DNA of 18,600 nucleotides from CAZNKU01 sp964573775. Its GTDB lineage: Bacteria > Bacillota > Clostridia > Monoglobales > Firm-18. The stretch covers positions 1 to 18,600 of the forward strand of contig CAZNKU010000025.1 in NCBI GenBank assembly GCA_964573775.1, read 5' to 3'. Shown here piece after piece: positions 1 through 7,008 of this stretch (its first letter is position 1; each line of letters starts with the position of its first letter). The notes beneath the pieces were generated by a model, which saw only the letters and a program-made list of their open reading frames with translations, made no database searches and was not told where the DNA came from. Made by a program: the position numbers and the translations under genes.

Positions 1-337
1 AGGGCAGAGCCCTTGTCGTTTAGGAGCGCGAGGGAATCGAAACCCTCGCGTTTTTAGAGTGCTGTCCAAAACTTGTTTTGGCTAACAGCACCTATGCACA
101 GATTGTCCAAGAAAACGAGTGTAAGCGATGTTTGATTGGGTACAATCCACTGCTGGTACTTTTGACTCCAAAAGTACATAAATATTCTTTTTCGTTATTT
201 TAAAAAACTATCCTTAACAGTACCTGACATAATATTTGGTTTTTTTATTCTCCACCAAGTGATAGGAAAAATTGCTTCAGAATGGACAAACCGAGCCAAA
301 GGTGTATATAGATACTCCGCAGGTGAGGTTTGTTCAT
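1..337. other. Gene-free, hairpin-rich intergenic stretch
   Basis: No convincing coding region is seen here. The stretch is dense in inverted repeats: AGGGC/GCCCT at 1-13, CGCGAGGG/CCCTCGCG at 27-50, GTGCTGT/ACAGCAC enclosing CCAAAA/TTTTGG at 59-91, GATTG/CAATC at 134-147, GTACTTTT/AAAAGTAC at 156-177, and a longer-range 10-bp pair (one G-U) at 283-292 and 327-336. Such density suggests a structured RNA or an interspersed intergenic repeat rather than ordinary spacer DNA. That reading is inference; the stretch also runs off the left edge of the window. Confidence 0.4.
27..55 (+). terminator. Rho-independent terminator-like hairpin
   Basis: A perfect 8-bp GC-rich stem (CGCGAGGG/CCCTCGCG) with an 8-nt loop is followed by TTTTT. 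It would end a rightward transcript entering from left of the window. It could instead be part of the structured repeat around it. Confidence 0.4.
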
Positions 338-347
338 AGCAAAAGGC

Positions 348-378
348 AAAAAAAGAAATACCGCATTTGCGGTATTTC
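348..378 (-). terminator. Terminator of the CofE-like gene
   Basis: A perfect 10-bp stem (GAAATACCGC/GCGGTATTTC) with a 4-nt loop is followed on the minus strand by seven T residues. It lies about 70 bp downstream of the stop codon of the leftward gene ending at 451. Confidence 0.8.
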
Positions 379-450
379 CTCCATATTCATTAAATAATAA
401 ATTTAATAGTGTGAAAGCAATTATCCATTTTCTATTCCAAATTGCCTTCC

Positions 451-1653
451 TTAATTTGTGTAATTATCAAAATATCCCTGTACCAATACAACAGGAGTAC
501 CCTTGTCGCCTGAACCGCTTGTAAGGTCACAAAGCGAACCTATAAGGTCTGTAAGCTGACGTGGTGTTGTACCCTGTGATGCCATATTACCAACAAGGTT
601 ATTACCTTTAGACTTAATGCTTTCGGAAATGGCATTTTTAAGTTCTTCACCTGACAAATCCTTAAAGTCGTTGTCTGCAAGGTATTTAAGCTTAAGCTCG
701 TTAGGTGTACCTATAAGGCCGTCTGTATATGCAGGTGAAACTACCGGGTCTGCAAGCTCCCAGATTTTACCCTGTGGGTCCTTGAAAGCACCGTCGCCGT
801 ATACCATAACCTCAACGTGCTTGCCTGTTGCATCCATAATTTTCTTCTGAATATCAAGAACAAAATCCTTACATTCGTTAGGGAAAAGCTTAACCTTATC
901 TTCAGTAGATTTGTTTGAACCTAAAAGACCATATTTTGTATTATAACCACTGCCGTTTACGGAAGTGTTCATAATATCTGAAAGGCTGCAAACAATTTTT
1001 GCACCTGCCCCCAAAAGTATACGCTTTGTACGTACTCTTGTGTGGATATCACAGTTTATGATGCAATCTGTATAATCTAAAATTGCCTTTGGCTGGTTAG
1101 CAAAAATAATTTCAACTTCTGCACCGCATTCACGGATTAAGTCTCCGTAATACTGTACATAGTCAACACCTGTAAATTCGTGCTTATTTTCACCAAACAA
1201 ATCACGGTAACGTTCAAGTGAAAGAACGTCTGAATATGGGTTAACGCCTGCTTCATCAATTTTGTCAATTGTTATAAGCTGGTTACCAACTTCATCAGCA
1301 GGGTAGCTTAGCATAAGAACAACCTTTTTACAAGCCTTTGCAATACCCTTTAAGCATATAGCAAAACGGTTACGTGAAAGGATAGGGAAAATAACACCTA
1401 CAGTTTCACCACCAAGTTTAGCTTTAACATCCTCTGCAATGTCATCAATTGATGCATAATTACCCTGAGCTCTTGCAACAATTGATTCTGTAACAGAAAT
1501 TACGTCTTTGTCACGAAGTTCAAAGCCTTCATATTCAGCAGCTTCAAGAACACTTGTTGCTACTATTGCGGCAAGGTCATCACCTTCACGGATTATGGGA
1601 CAACGAATACCTCTTGAAATTGTACCTACTCTTCTCTCTTTAATATTTGCCAC
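451..1653 (-). CDS. Coenzyme F420-0:L-glutamate ligase (CofE-like) family protein
   Basis: The 400-residue protein opens with a GTG codon, and GAAGGGA lies about 6 nt upstream. The N-terminal motif RGIRCPIIREGDDL, followed by a long alpha/beta region with GNYASIDDIAEDV, is typical of the F420_ligase (CofE) superfamily as found in Clostridia. True CofE adds glutamate to coenzyme F420 with GTP. Clostridial relatives are usually longer, and their substrate is unknown because these bacteria are not known to make F420. The C-terminal part (about residues 250-400) contains GDGAFKDPQGKIWELADP and is probably specific to this subfamily. The gene is monocistronic, with its own promoter and terminator. 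Family assignment is fairly firm; the biochemical role is open. Confidence 0.8.
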   Translation of the reverse strand: MANIKERRVGTISRGIRCPIIREGDDLAAIVATSVLEAAEYEGFELRDKDVISVTESIVARAQGNYASIDDIAEDVKAKLGGETVGVIFPILSRNRFAICLKGIAKACKKVVLMLSYPADEVGNQLITIDKIDEAGVNPYSDVLSLERYRDLFGENKHEFTGVDYVQYYGDLIRECGAEVEIIFANQPKAILDYTDCIINCDIHTRVRTKRILLGAGAKIVCSLSDIMNTSVNGSGYNTKYGLLGSNKSTEDKVKLFPNECKDFVLDIQKKIMDATGKHVEVMVYGDGAFKDPQGKIWELADPVVSPAYTDGLIGTPNELKLKYLADNDFKDLSGEELKNAISESIKSKGNNLVGNMASQGTTPRQLTDLIGSLCDLTSGSGDKGTPVVLVQGYFDNYTN

Positions 1654-1706
1654 TTTAATCCCTTCTATCTATAAAAAATTTAAAAACGCCTTAAAACACG
1701 ATAATT

Positions 1707-1735
1707 ATTATATCACTTTTTCCGACTTTTTTCAA
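1707..1735 (-). promoter_or_regulatory. SigA-type promoter of the CofE-like gene
   Basis: On the minus strand, TTGAAA (1730-1735) and TATAAT (1707-1712) are separated by exactly 17 bp, about 55 bp upstream of the GTG start. Confidence 0.75.
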
Positions 1736-1812
1736 TAGAAAATTTTACATATGTTATTATTTTTAAAAATCTTATAAATTATTAAAAAAATTACAAAAAA
1801 ATATTGTATAAA

Positions 1813-2667
1813 TCATTTAATTGCAGATATTACTATGCCTGAAATTATTATACCTGCACAGAAAAGCCTGTATATAAAATTCTTTTCTTTGTATATAACA
1901 CGACCTAAAACAATTGTCACAACAACAGATACCTGTAAAAGCAAGGTCATAACAGTAACCTTACTGTTGGGAATACCGTTGGCAATGAAAAAAAGTCTGT
2001 CACCCAAAACAAGTAAAAAGCTCATAAGAGGAATCCAGAAATTAGTTTTTAATGCTTTTAGTGAAACTTTTTCTTTTTTGACAATAATTATTATTCCGTA
2101 ACAAATCATGCTGAAAAACATAAACCAGAACTGTAGCTGTGCAGATGTCATTTCCTTCATAAGTGATTTGTCCATAACGGCAGAAACAGAATTAAAAAAA
2201 CAGTAAGCAACAACACACACAAGTGCCCATATCTTAACCTTTTTTTCATCAGTGTCATATTTTTTGAAATTAACCAAAACAAGTCCACCAATAACAAGCA
2301 TAAGACCTATAAAATTATTTATGCCGAAAGGTTCTTTTAAAAATACAATACTGAATATTGTGGTAAATACCATTTGTGAAAGTGTCATTATGCTGTAAAG
2401 ACCAATGGGCAGCCCTTTTATTGCCATAAAAGAAAGCAAAAAGCCAATACTTACAATTACAGCTTTTAAAAGCGTCTTCAAAATGCTTACGACAGGAAGT
2501 TCTAAAGCCGATTTAATATCAGGAATTGTAAATATAAAGCCTACAAGCATATACAAAAATAAAACTTCCATAAGTCCGCTTTTTTTAAGAGATTCTTTTT
2601 TCATACATTCTCTTACGCCTTTTAAAAGACCGTATGTCAGAACTAAAACCATCCATAAGTTTTCCAT
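1813..2667 (-). CDS. EamA/DMT-superfamily membrane transporter
   Basis: The 284-residue protein is strongly hydrophobic, with about nine to ten predicted membrane segments in two halves (roughly residues 1-135 and 145-284). This is the duplicated layout of EamA-type drug/metabolite transporters. Characteristic stretches are the GLPIGLYSIMTLSQMVF region followed by FLKEPFG in the first half, and the FIANGIPNSKVTV region with a matching IYKEK in the second. Such proteins move small metabolites across the cytoplasmic membrane; the substrate cannot be told from sequence. The ATG start has AAGGGGTG about 5 nt upstream and its own promoter. No clear terminator hairpin was found after the stop; the 160 bp up to the next leftward gene's promoter is very A/T-rich. 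Confidence 0.82.
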   Translation of the reverse strand: MENLWMVLVLTYGLLKGVRECMKKESLKKSGLMEVLFLYMLVGFIFTIPDIKSALELPVVSILKTLLKAVIVSIGFLLSFMAIKGLPIGLYSIMTLSQMVFTTIFSIVFLKEPFGINNFIGLMLVIGGLVLVNFKKYDTDEKKVKIWALVCVVAYCFFNSVSAVMDKSLMKEMTSAQLQFWFMFFSMICYGIIIIVKKEKVSLKALKTNFWIPLMSFLLVLGDRLFFIANGIPNSKVTVMTLLLQVSVVVTIVLGRVIYKEKNFIYRLFCAGIIISGIVISAIK

Positions 2668-2690
2668 AATACACCCCTTGCAACTCGTTT

Positions 2691-2719
2691 ATTGTACTAC
2701 GGAATCTGCCAAAAAGCAA
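2691..2719 (-). promoter_or_regulatory. SigA-type promoter of the EamA transporter gene
   Basis: Minus-strand TTGCTT (2714-2719) and TACAAT (2691-2696) are separated by 17 bp and lie 24 bp upstream of the start codon. The -35 box is weak and the -10 box good. Confidence 0.55.
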
Positions 2720-2722
2720 GTC

Positions 2723-2751
2723 AAAAAAACTCCGTACCTTTCGGTACGGAG
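2723..2751 (-). terminator. Terminator of the P-loop NTPase gene
   Basis: A perfect 9-bp stem (CTCCGTACC/GGTACGGAG) with a TTTC loop is followed on the minus strand by seven T residues, 9 bp after the stop codon. Confidence 0.85.
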
Positions 2752-2760
2752 TGAGAAATC

Positions 2761-3177
2761 TTATAAAGCTGTAAGATATTTTTTAATTTCATCAGTAGCC
2801 GATGCAACCGGTGCACTGACTGTAATGGTAAAGTTTACATTGTATTTATCGGACAAGTTTTCAAGCTTGCATAAGAAACCGTCAAGTTCGCCAAAGCTTT
2901 CGCCTGCAATTTTTGTGATACTGTCAATAAAGATATGTGTTATATCGTAGTCACGTGAAATCATACCGCTGATAAAACCGTGAAGAGCATGATAGTCTTC
3001 AATGTAGAAATCATTTGTATCTGTAAGACGGATAGCAGATTTCAAATCAAAAAGATGTCTGTCACCCTTCATTATGCAGATAACATTACCTTTTTCTTCG
3101 TTTATTGACTGGTTAACCATATCAATAAACGCTTTGGTCTTACCTGTACCTTTTTCACCCATAAGTATTTTAATCAT
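2761..3177 (-). CDS. Small P-loop NTPase of unknown function
   Basis: The 138-residue protein has a Walker A motif GEKGTGKT at residues 7-14 and a Walker-B-like strand HIFID at residues 81-85, so it probably binds ATP or GTP. It is a bare nucleotide-binding core with no extra domain, membrane segment or signal peptide. The start was set at the ATG at 3177 because GGGAGGG lies about 7 nt upstream; the longer in-frame reading from a TTG at 3192 would place this ribosome binding site inside the coding region. A strong terminator follows. Similar short ATPases occur in Clostridia as hypothetical proteins. No partner is evident among the neighbours, and no specific function is proposed. Confidence 0.7.
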   Translation of the reverse strand: MIKILMGEKGTGKTKAFIDMVNQSINEEKGNVICIMKGDRHLFDLKSAIRLTDTNDFYIEDYHALHGFISGMISRDYDITHIFIDSITKIAGESFGELDGFLCKLENLSDKYNVNFTITVSAPVASATDEIKKYLTAL

Positions 3178-3260
3178 AATAAACCCTCCCAAGATGAAAT
3201 TTTGTTGTTAATACAATAATATAACAAATTCAACAATTTATCAATCGGTAAAATAACTAA

Positions 3261-3323
3261 TTTTATGCAATTTTTTTGTAATCTTTGAAGAATTTAATGT
3301 TTTTTACTGCAATTTGCATAAAA
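3261..3323. repeat. Spaced 10-bp inverted repeat in the intergenic region
   Basis: TTTTATGCAA (3261-3270) is matched by its reverse complement TTGCATAAAA (3314-3323), 43 bp apart, in otherwise T-rich spacer between pgi and the NTPase gene. It could be a regulatory palindrome or chance in A/T-rich DNA. Confidence 0.25.
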
Positions 3324-3356
3324 AAGAAGGGTATTTTAATTATACGTCAAAGGTTC

Positions 3357-3388
3357 AAAAAAGGAAAGCCAAATGAATTTGGCTTTCC
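3357..3388 (-). terminator. Terminator of pgi
   Basis: An 11-bp perfect stem (GGAAAGCCAAA/TTTGGCTTTCC) with a 4-nt loop is followed on the minus strand by six T residues, about 22 bp beyond the pgi stop codon. Confidence 0.85.
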
Positions 3389-3410
3389 TTCATTAATTAT
3401 TCACTATTCA

Positions 3411-4742
3411 TTATTTTAAGCGTGCTTCAAGTTCAGCCTTAGCCTCTTCATAACCCGGCTTACCCAAAAGTGCGAACATATTTTTCTTATACGCTTCAAC
3501 ACCGGGCTGGTTGAATGGGTTAACACCAAGCAGGTAACCGCTTATGCCGCAAGCCTTTTCAAAGAAGTATACAAGCTGACCGAATGTGTATTCGTCAAGC
3601 TTTTTAAGAGATAGCATAAGGTTTGGTACATTACCGTCTGTATGAGCAAGGATTGTACCCTCCATAGCCTTGTGGTTTACAAAGTCAAGTGTTTCACCTG
3701 CAAGGAAGTTAAGACCGTCAAGGTTGTCTGCATCTTCGCCAATCATAACGTCTATTGAAGGTGTTTCAACATTGATAACAGTTTCAAAAAGGTTTCTTGA
3801 ACCGTCCTGAATGAACTGACCCATAGAATGAAGGTCTGTTGAAAGGTCTACACCTGCAGGAAAAATACCCTTGCCGTCTTTACCTTCACTTTCGCCGTAA
3901 AGCTGTTTCCACCATTCTGTCAAATAGTGTAGTGATGGCTCGTAATTAGCCATAACTTCAATACATTTACCCTTACGAAGAAGAGCATTTCTTACTGCCG
4001 CATACTGATAGCATTCGTTTACAGCAAGGTCATCATTGTTGTATTTGTCATAAGCATCTGCAGCACCCTGCATCATAGCGTCAATATCCGCACCGCTTAC
4101 TGCGATAGGAAGAAGCCCTACTGCTGTAAGTACAGAGAAACGACCGCCAACATCATCGGGAATAACAAAAGTTTCATAACCTTCGCTGTCAGCAAGTGTT
4201 TTAAGAGCACCGCGTGCTTTGTCTGTTGTAGCATAAATTCTTGATTTTGCACCGTCTTTACCGTATTTCTTTTCCATAAGCTCTTTGAATACTCTAAAAG
4301 CAATAGCAGGCTCTGTTGTGGTACCTGATTTTGAAATAACATTAACAGAAAGCTCTTTGTCCTTAACCATATCTAAAAGTTCAGCAAGGTATGGACCGCT
4401 TATACTGTTACCAACGTAGAAAATCCGTGTCTTTGCTGTGTAGTTAGCAAGCGGTGATGTCAAAAATTCAATAGCAGCTCTTGTACCAAGGTATGAACCG
4501 CCGATACCGATAACTATCAAAACTTCGGAATCACTCCGGATTTTTTCAGCAGCCTTTTTAATTCTTGCAAATTCTTCCTCGTCATAATTTTTAGGAAGCT
4601 CTACCCAACCTAAAAAGTCACTGCCTGCACCTGTTTTTTCGTGAAGCATTTTGTGAGCTTCAACAACCATAGGAGCAAGGTTTTTAATTTCTTCTTCTGA
4701 AATAAAAGTTTCAGCTAATTTGTAGTTAAATTTAACGCTCAT
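3411..4742 (-). CDS. pgi: Glucose-6-phosphate isomerase
   Basis: The 443-residue cytoplasmic enzyme interconverts glucose 6-phosphate and fructose 6-phosphate in glycolysis and gluconeogenesis. The length matches the short Firmicute form (about 450). Diagnostic motifs are VIGIGGSYLGTRAAIEFL near residue 78, the signature GGRFSVLTAVGLLP near residue 200, GESEGKDGKGIFP with the likely catalytic Glu, TDLHSMGQ, and the C-terminal signature region GVNPFNQPGVEAYKKN. The ATG start is preceded by a G-rich, rather distant ribosome binding site (GGGGG about 9 nt upstream). The gene has its own promoter and terminator and is divergent from a DtxR-type regulator, so the two share a 161-bp promoter region. 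Confidence 0.97.
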   Translation of the reverse strand: MSVKFNYKLAETFISEEEIKNLAPMVVEAHKMLHEKTGAGSDFLGWVELPKNYDEEEFARIKKAAEKIRSDSEVLIVIGIGGSYLGTRAAIEFLTSPLANYTAKTRIFYVGNSISGPYLAELLDMVKDKELSVNVISKSGTTTEPAIAFRVFKELMEKKYGKDGAKSRIYATTDKARGALKTLADSEGYETFVIPDDVGGRFSVLTAVGLLPIAVSGADIDAMMQGAADAYDKYNNDDLAVNECYQYAAVRNALLRKGKCIEVMANYEPSLHYLTEWWKQLYGESEGKDGKGIFPAGVDLSTDLHSMGQFIQDGSRNLFETVINVETPSIDVMIGEDADNLDGLNFLAGETLDFVNHKAMEGTILAHTDGNVPNLMLSLKKLDEYTFGQLVYFFEKACGISGYLLGVNPFNQPGVEAYKKNMFALLGKPGYEEAKAELEARLK

Positions 4743-4776
4743 TTACACAAACCCCCAAATAATAATCTACATATAT

Positions 4777-4805
4777 ATTGTATATTATATAAGTTGAAAA
4801 ATCAA
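4777..4805 (-). promoter_or_regulatory. Candidate SigA promoter of pgi
   Basis: Minus-strand TTGATT (4800-4805) and TACAAT (4777-4782) are separated by 17 bp, about 35 bp upstream of the pgi start. An overlapping TATAAT lies nearby but lacks a well-spaced -35 box. Confidence 0.5.
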
Positions 4806-4842
4806 TACATATTTTGGTGTTAAAATAAGAAAGTATTTAATT

Positions 4843-4871
4843 TTGACATTTTAAATTAAATATGATATGAT
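4843..4871 (+). promoter_or_regulatory. Strong SigA promoter of the DtxR-type regulator, with overlapping palindrome
   Basis: A perfect TTGACA (4843-4848) is followed after 17 bp by TATGAT (4866-4871). The imperfect palindrome AAATAT-N8-ATATTT (4858-4877) covers the -10 box and the likely transcription start and could be an autoregulatory operator. In such A/T-rich DNA it may also be chance. Confidence 0.75.
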
Positions 4872-4903
4872 ATATTTTGTAAATATTTGATGAGGTAAGT
4901 TGT

Positions 4904-5269
4904 ATGAGAATTAAAGAATCGGCTGAAAATTATCTTGAAACAATACTTATGTTGAAAAAGGAAAAGGGAAACGTACGTAGTATTGACATTGCAAACGAGC
5001 TTTGCGTTACAAAGCCAAGCGTTTCCGTTGCAATGAAGTCTTTTCGTGAGGAAGGTTACATTACTGTTGACGAAAATGGAGGAATTGACCTTACTGAAAA
5101 AGGTATGGAAATTGCAAAGCGTATTTACGAAAAGCATAAAATTATTGCACAGGCACTTATTGCAATAGGGGTATCCGAAAAAACAGCATATGAGGACAGC
5201 TGTAAAATAGAACATGACATAAGTAACGAAACTTTTGAAAAACTAAAAGAATTCTTGGGAAAAAGGTAA
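4904..5269 (+). CDS. DtxR/MntR-family metal-dependent transcriptional regulator
   Basis: The 121-residue protein has an N-terminal winged helix (about residues 5-65, with SIDIANELCVTKPSVSVAMKSF as the helix-turn-helix region) and a C-terminal dimerisation/metal domain. It lacks the SH3-like third domain of DtxR and so resembles MntR in size. Likely metal ligands are H78 and the C100-x-x-E103-H104 cluster. Cys at position 100 matches DtxR Cys102 rather than MntR Glu99, while position 9 is Asn where DtxR has Met and MntR has Asp. It probably senses iron or manganese and represses uptake genes, but no metal transporter lies in the window. GAGGT precedes the ATG, and a clear terminator follows. 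Confidence 0.88.
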   Translation: MRIKESAENYLETILMLKKEKGNVRSIDIANELCVTKPSVSVAMKSFREEGYITVDENGGIDLTEKGMEIAKRIYEKHKIIAQALIAIGVSEKTAYEDSCKIEHDISNETFEKLKEFLGKR

Positions 5270-5300
5270 TCAGGTACATTTTGCACCTGATTATTTTTTA
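5268..5300 (+). terminator. Terminator of the DtxR-type regulator gene
   Basis: AATCAGGT (5268-5275) pairs with ACCTGATT (5285-5292) and is followed by ATTTTTTAT. The stem overlaps the stop codon. Confidence 0.85.
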
Positions 5301-5334
5301 TCTTATAGGAATTTATCACGTCCCATTAAATCGC

Positions 5335-5366
5335 AAAAAGCTCATTGCTTATTGCAATGAGCTTTT
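5335..5366 (-). terminator. Original tRNA-Leu terminator, now displaced by the element
   Basis: A 13-bp perfect stem (5336-5348 with 5354-5366, TTATT loop) begins directly beside the left copy of the tRNA 3' end and on the minus strand ends in a short T run. Before integration this hairpin would have followed the tRNA CCA end immediately. It is now about 5.4 kb away from the intact tRNA. Confidence 0.7.
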
Positions 5367-5383
5367 GGTGCTCGAGACCGGAA
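5366..5383. repeat. Left attachment site core (attL)
   Basis: The 18-bp sequence TGGTGCTCGAGACCGGAA is identical to 10789-10806. It is a copy of the tRNA-Leu 3' end: CCA, discriminator base, 3' acceptor strand and 3' side of the T arm. After base 5383 it diverges from tRNA sequence, so this copy is a remnant and not a functional tRNA. Confidence 0.9.
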
Positions 5384-5428
5384 ACAACATTTATTTTTAG
5401 TTGATATAAAGGCAAAGTTTATTTTAAG

Positions 5429-5450
5429 TGTTGCCTATATGTTGCCTATT
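5429..5450 (+). repeat. Left integrase arm-type site (tandem 11-bp repeat)
   Basis: TGTTGCCTATA is followed directly by TGTTGCCTATT. The 22 bp recur identically, in the same orientation, at 10642-10663 inside the other end. Position near both att cores and the tandem form fit binding sites for the integrase N-terminal arm-binding domain. This role is inferred. Confidence 0.7.
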
Positions 5451-5503
5451 CGGGTATTAAGCGAATAAAAAAGACAAATAAAGCATAATGATATACTGCA
5501 AAC

Positions 5504-5525
5504 AAAAGCGGGGTATTCCCCCCGC
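5504..5525 (-). terminator. Terminator of the integrase gene
   Basis: GCGGGG (5508-5513) pairs with CCCCGC (5520-5525). On the minus strand the hairpin is followed by TTTTG. It lies just after the integrase stop codon. Confidence 0.65.
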
Positions 5526-5530
5526 TGTGT

Positions 5531-6712
5531 CTACACAATTTTTAGTTCTGCTGAAATGCCCGGAACGGTAACAGTCAAACCCTCGTTCTGAAGAATAGCA
5601 TCTATTCTGTTTATGTTGTCCTTAATATAATCATCTGTGGCATAGAAATATGTGTTCATTGTTATACTTATGTCAGTATGGCCCATAATCTCTTGTAACA
5701 CTTTAGGCGGCATACTTGCCTCTGCACATCTTGTACCGAACGTATGACGGAGTGAGTGCAAATCAATCTTACCGTCTGTTATGCTTGTATCGAGCACAGC
5801 ATATTTCTTTATAATACGGTTAAACTGTGCATTTACTTGTGATGTAGTAATCATTTTATCGTTGTGAGTGAATATCAGTCCGCTTGTTTTATTTCCTATG
5901 CAGTCCTGCATCAGAGCTCTTACTGATTCTGTCATAGTTACAATTCTTGTGCCTGCTTTTGTTTTGGTGGTATCACTGAGAACTGCTGCACCTTTTTCAC
6001 CTCTTGATATTGTATGCCTTATGTATATGCGGTTAAAAATAAAATTTACATCTTCCACGTGCAGAGCGTTTATCTCGCCCATGCGAAAGCCCATAGCCAT
6101 ACTTAAAAGCATCTGCTGACTGTAATTGATATCCTCTGTCTGTAATATGTGCATAAGTCGGCGCTGTTCCTCTTTGGTTAAAGCTCTTACTTTAACATAC
6201 TGTTGCTTTGAATTAGGCTTGCTTATATATTCCATAGGATTGATACTTATAATTTTACGTTTTAAAGCTTCTTTGAAAGTCTGCCGTAAAAGTGTATAGA
6301 TTTTATTTATATTGGATTGTGAATAAGAAAGCAAGCTGTTAAGATAGTTGCGTATCTGTGTTTCATTTGCATTTTGTAGCGGGGTGTTGTATATAGGCTT
6401 TAGAGCCTTTAGTGTTTCCATGTGCCGGTAATATGTAGATTGCTTTATTTCGTTTTGATTCAGCTTATCATCAAGTATCTGCTTTGCAAGGTGGTATATG
6501 GATATGTCGCTTTTATCTACAAATGTTCCTGTATATACTTGAAACTCAATATTTTTAAGTTTTGAGCGTACTTCTGCTTTGGTACTGCCGTATACAGTCT
6601 TGCGTTTTCTTTTGCCCTTCTCGTCAAAGCCAAGTGTTATTTGACCTACATACAAACCTCTCTTTTCATCCAGGTATATTGCACCGTCACCCTTTGACCG
6701 TCTTTTTGCCAT
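5531..6712 (-). CDS. int: Tyrosine recombinase/integrase (Tn916-type architecture)
   Basis: The 393-residue site-specific recombinase should insert and excise the element at the tRNA-Leu 3' end. From the N terminus it has an arm-binding beta-sheet domain (about residues 5-60, GDGAIYLDEKRGLYVGQI), a SAM-like core-binding domain (about 70-165) and a catalytic domain. Visible catalytic residues are R210 (GFRMGE), a Lys near 250, H319 and R322 (HSLRH), H345 (MGHTD) and the nucleophile Y355 (MNTYFYA), so it looks intact. The ATG at 6712 was chosen because AAAGGAGTG lies upstream; the reading frame continues to 6781 without a comparable site. Its 5' leader would run antisense to a candidate small RNA beginning near 6778. 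Confidence 0.95.
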   Translation of the reverse strand: MAKRRSKGDGAIYLDEKRGLYVGQITLGFDEKGKRKRKTVYGSTKAEVRSKLKNIEFQVYTGTFVDKSDISIYHLAKQILDDKLNQNEIKQSTYYRHMETLKALKPIYNTPLQNANETQIRNYLNSLLSYSQSNINKIYTLLRQTFKEALKRKIISINPMEYISKPNSKQQYVKVRALTKEEQRRLMHILQTEDINYSQQMLLSMAMGFRMGEINALHVEDVNFIFNRIYIRHTISRGEKGAAVLSDTTKTKAGTRIVTMTESVRALMQDCIGNKTSGLIFTHNDKMITTSQVNAQFNRIIKKYAVLDTSITDGKIDLHSLRHTFGTRCAEASMPPKVLQEIMGHTDISITMNTYFYATDDYIKDNINRIDAILQNEGLTVTVPGISAELKIV

Positions 6713-6742
6713 AAAAAATGCACTCCTTTTGTTTTTTTGTGT

Positions 6743-6771
6743 TTGACAAAACAGAGCGCGTATGATACAAT
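6743..6771 (+). promoter_or_regulatory. Strong SigA promoter driving a short rightward RNA
   Basis: Perfect TTGACA (6743-6748), 17-bp spacer, TACAAT (6766-6771). TATGATAC (6761-6768) and its reverse complement GTATCATA (6789-6796) form an inverted repeat over the -10 box and start site, with inner arms ACAAT/ATTGT. This is a plausible operator. No open reading frame follows on this strand before the terminator. Confidence 0.75.
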
Positions 6772-6777
6772 TTAATT

Positions 6778-6850
6778 GCATTGTGGGTGTATCATAGTAT
6801 GCACTCTATGAGCCGTCGGGGTACTTCCAATACCTCGGTGGCTTTTTCTT
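6778..6850 (+). ncRNA. Candidate small RNA upstream of and antisense to the int leader
   Basis: Start and end are inferred: the first base is about 7 nt after the TACAAT box, and the end is in the T tract after a 13-bp stem (6811-6823 with 6831-6843, three G-U pairs, loop CTTCCAA) followed by TTTTTCTTTTG. A second, smaller hairpin (TCATAG/CTATGA, about 6792-6810) precedes it. The roughly 70-nt RNA has no useful reading frame. If int mRNA starts upstream of this region, the RNA would pair with its 5' leader and could regulate integrase expression. No matching RNA family is recognised. Confidence 0.5.
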
Positions 6851-6878
6851 TTGTTTTTATTTTAAATTCAATATTTGC

Positions 6879-6907
6879 TTGACATATTTTAGGTGATATG
6901 TTAATAT
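6879..6907 (+). promoter_or_regulatory. Strong SigA promoter driving the candidate antitoxin RNA
   Basis: Perfect TTGACA (6879-6884), 17-bp spacer, TAATAT (6902-6907). It points into a 95-bp stretch that ends in a strong terminator and encodes no protein on this strand. Confidence 0.65.
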
Positions 6908-6913
6908 GAATGT

Positions 6914-7008
6914 AGATAAGGAACGGCTTTGACGTTCCGCAGAAGTCTTTTTAAAAAATTATTTTTTTATAGTCGACCATTTTGCGAGAATGGGCGACTA
7001 TTTTTTTA
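6914..7008 (+). ncRNA. Candidate antisense antitoxin RNA
   Basis: The limits are inferred from the promoter and the terminator. The RNA has an early hairpin GGAACG/CGTTCC (6920-6938 region). It ends with a 13-position stem (6969-6981 with 6989-7001, one mismatch), a TTGCGAG loop and seven T residues. The terminator overlaps the last codons of the convergent 22-aa hydrophobic reading frame, so this RNA would be complementary to the 3' end and 3' untranslated region of that messenger. That layout is known from type I toxin-antitoxin loci such as Fst/RNAII and BsrG/SR4. The role is inferred. Confidence 0.5.

Noticed and set aside
330..524. 64-codon rightward frame
   Set aside because: It crosses the terminator of the CofE-like gene and runs antisense into its coding region; no ribosome binding site.
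4858..4877. Firm operator call for the DtxR-type regulator
   Set aside because: The dyad is built only of A and T at its arms in A/T-rich DNA, so it is kept as a possibility inside the promoter entry.
5366..5383. Second tRNA gene at the left end
   Set aside because: Only the 18-nt 3' end matches; the rest of the cloverleaf is absent, so it is an att remnant.
6713..6781. Upstream extension of the integrase by 23 residues
   Set aside because: The extension has no ribosome binding site and would include the AAAGGAGTG that serves the ATG at 6712; integrases of this type start close to the AKRR...GDGAIY motif.
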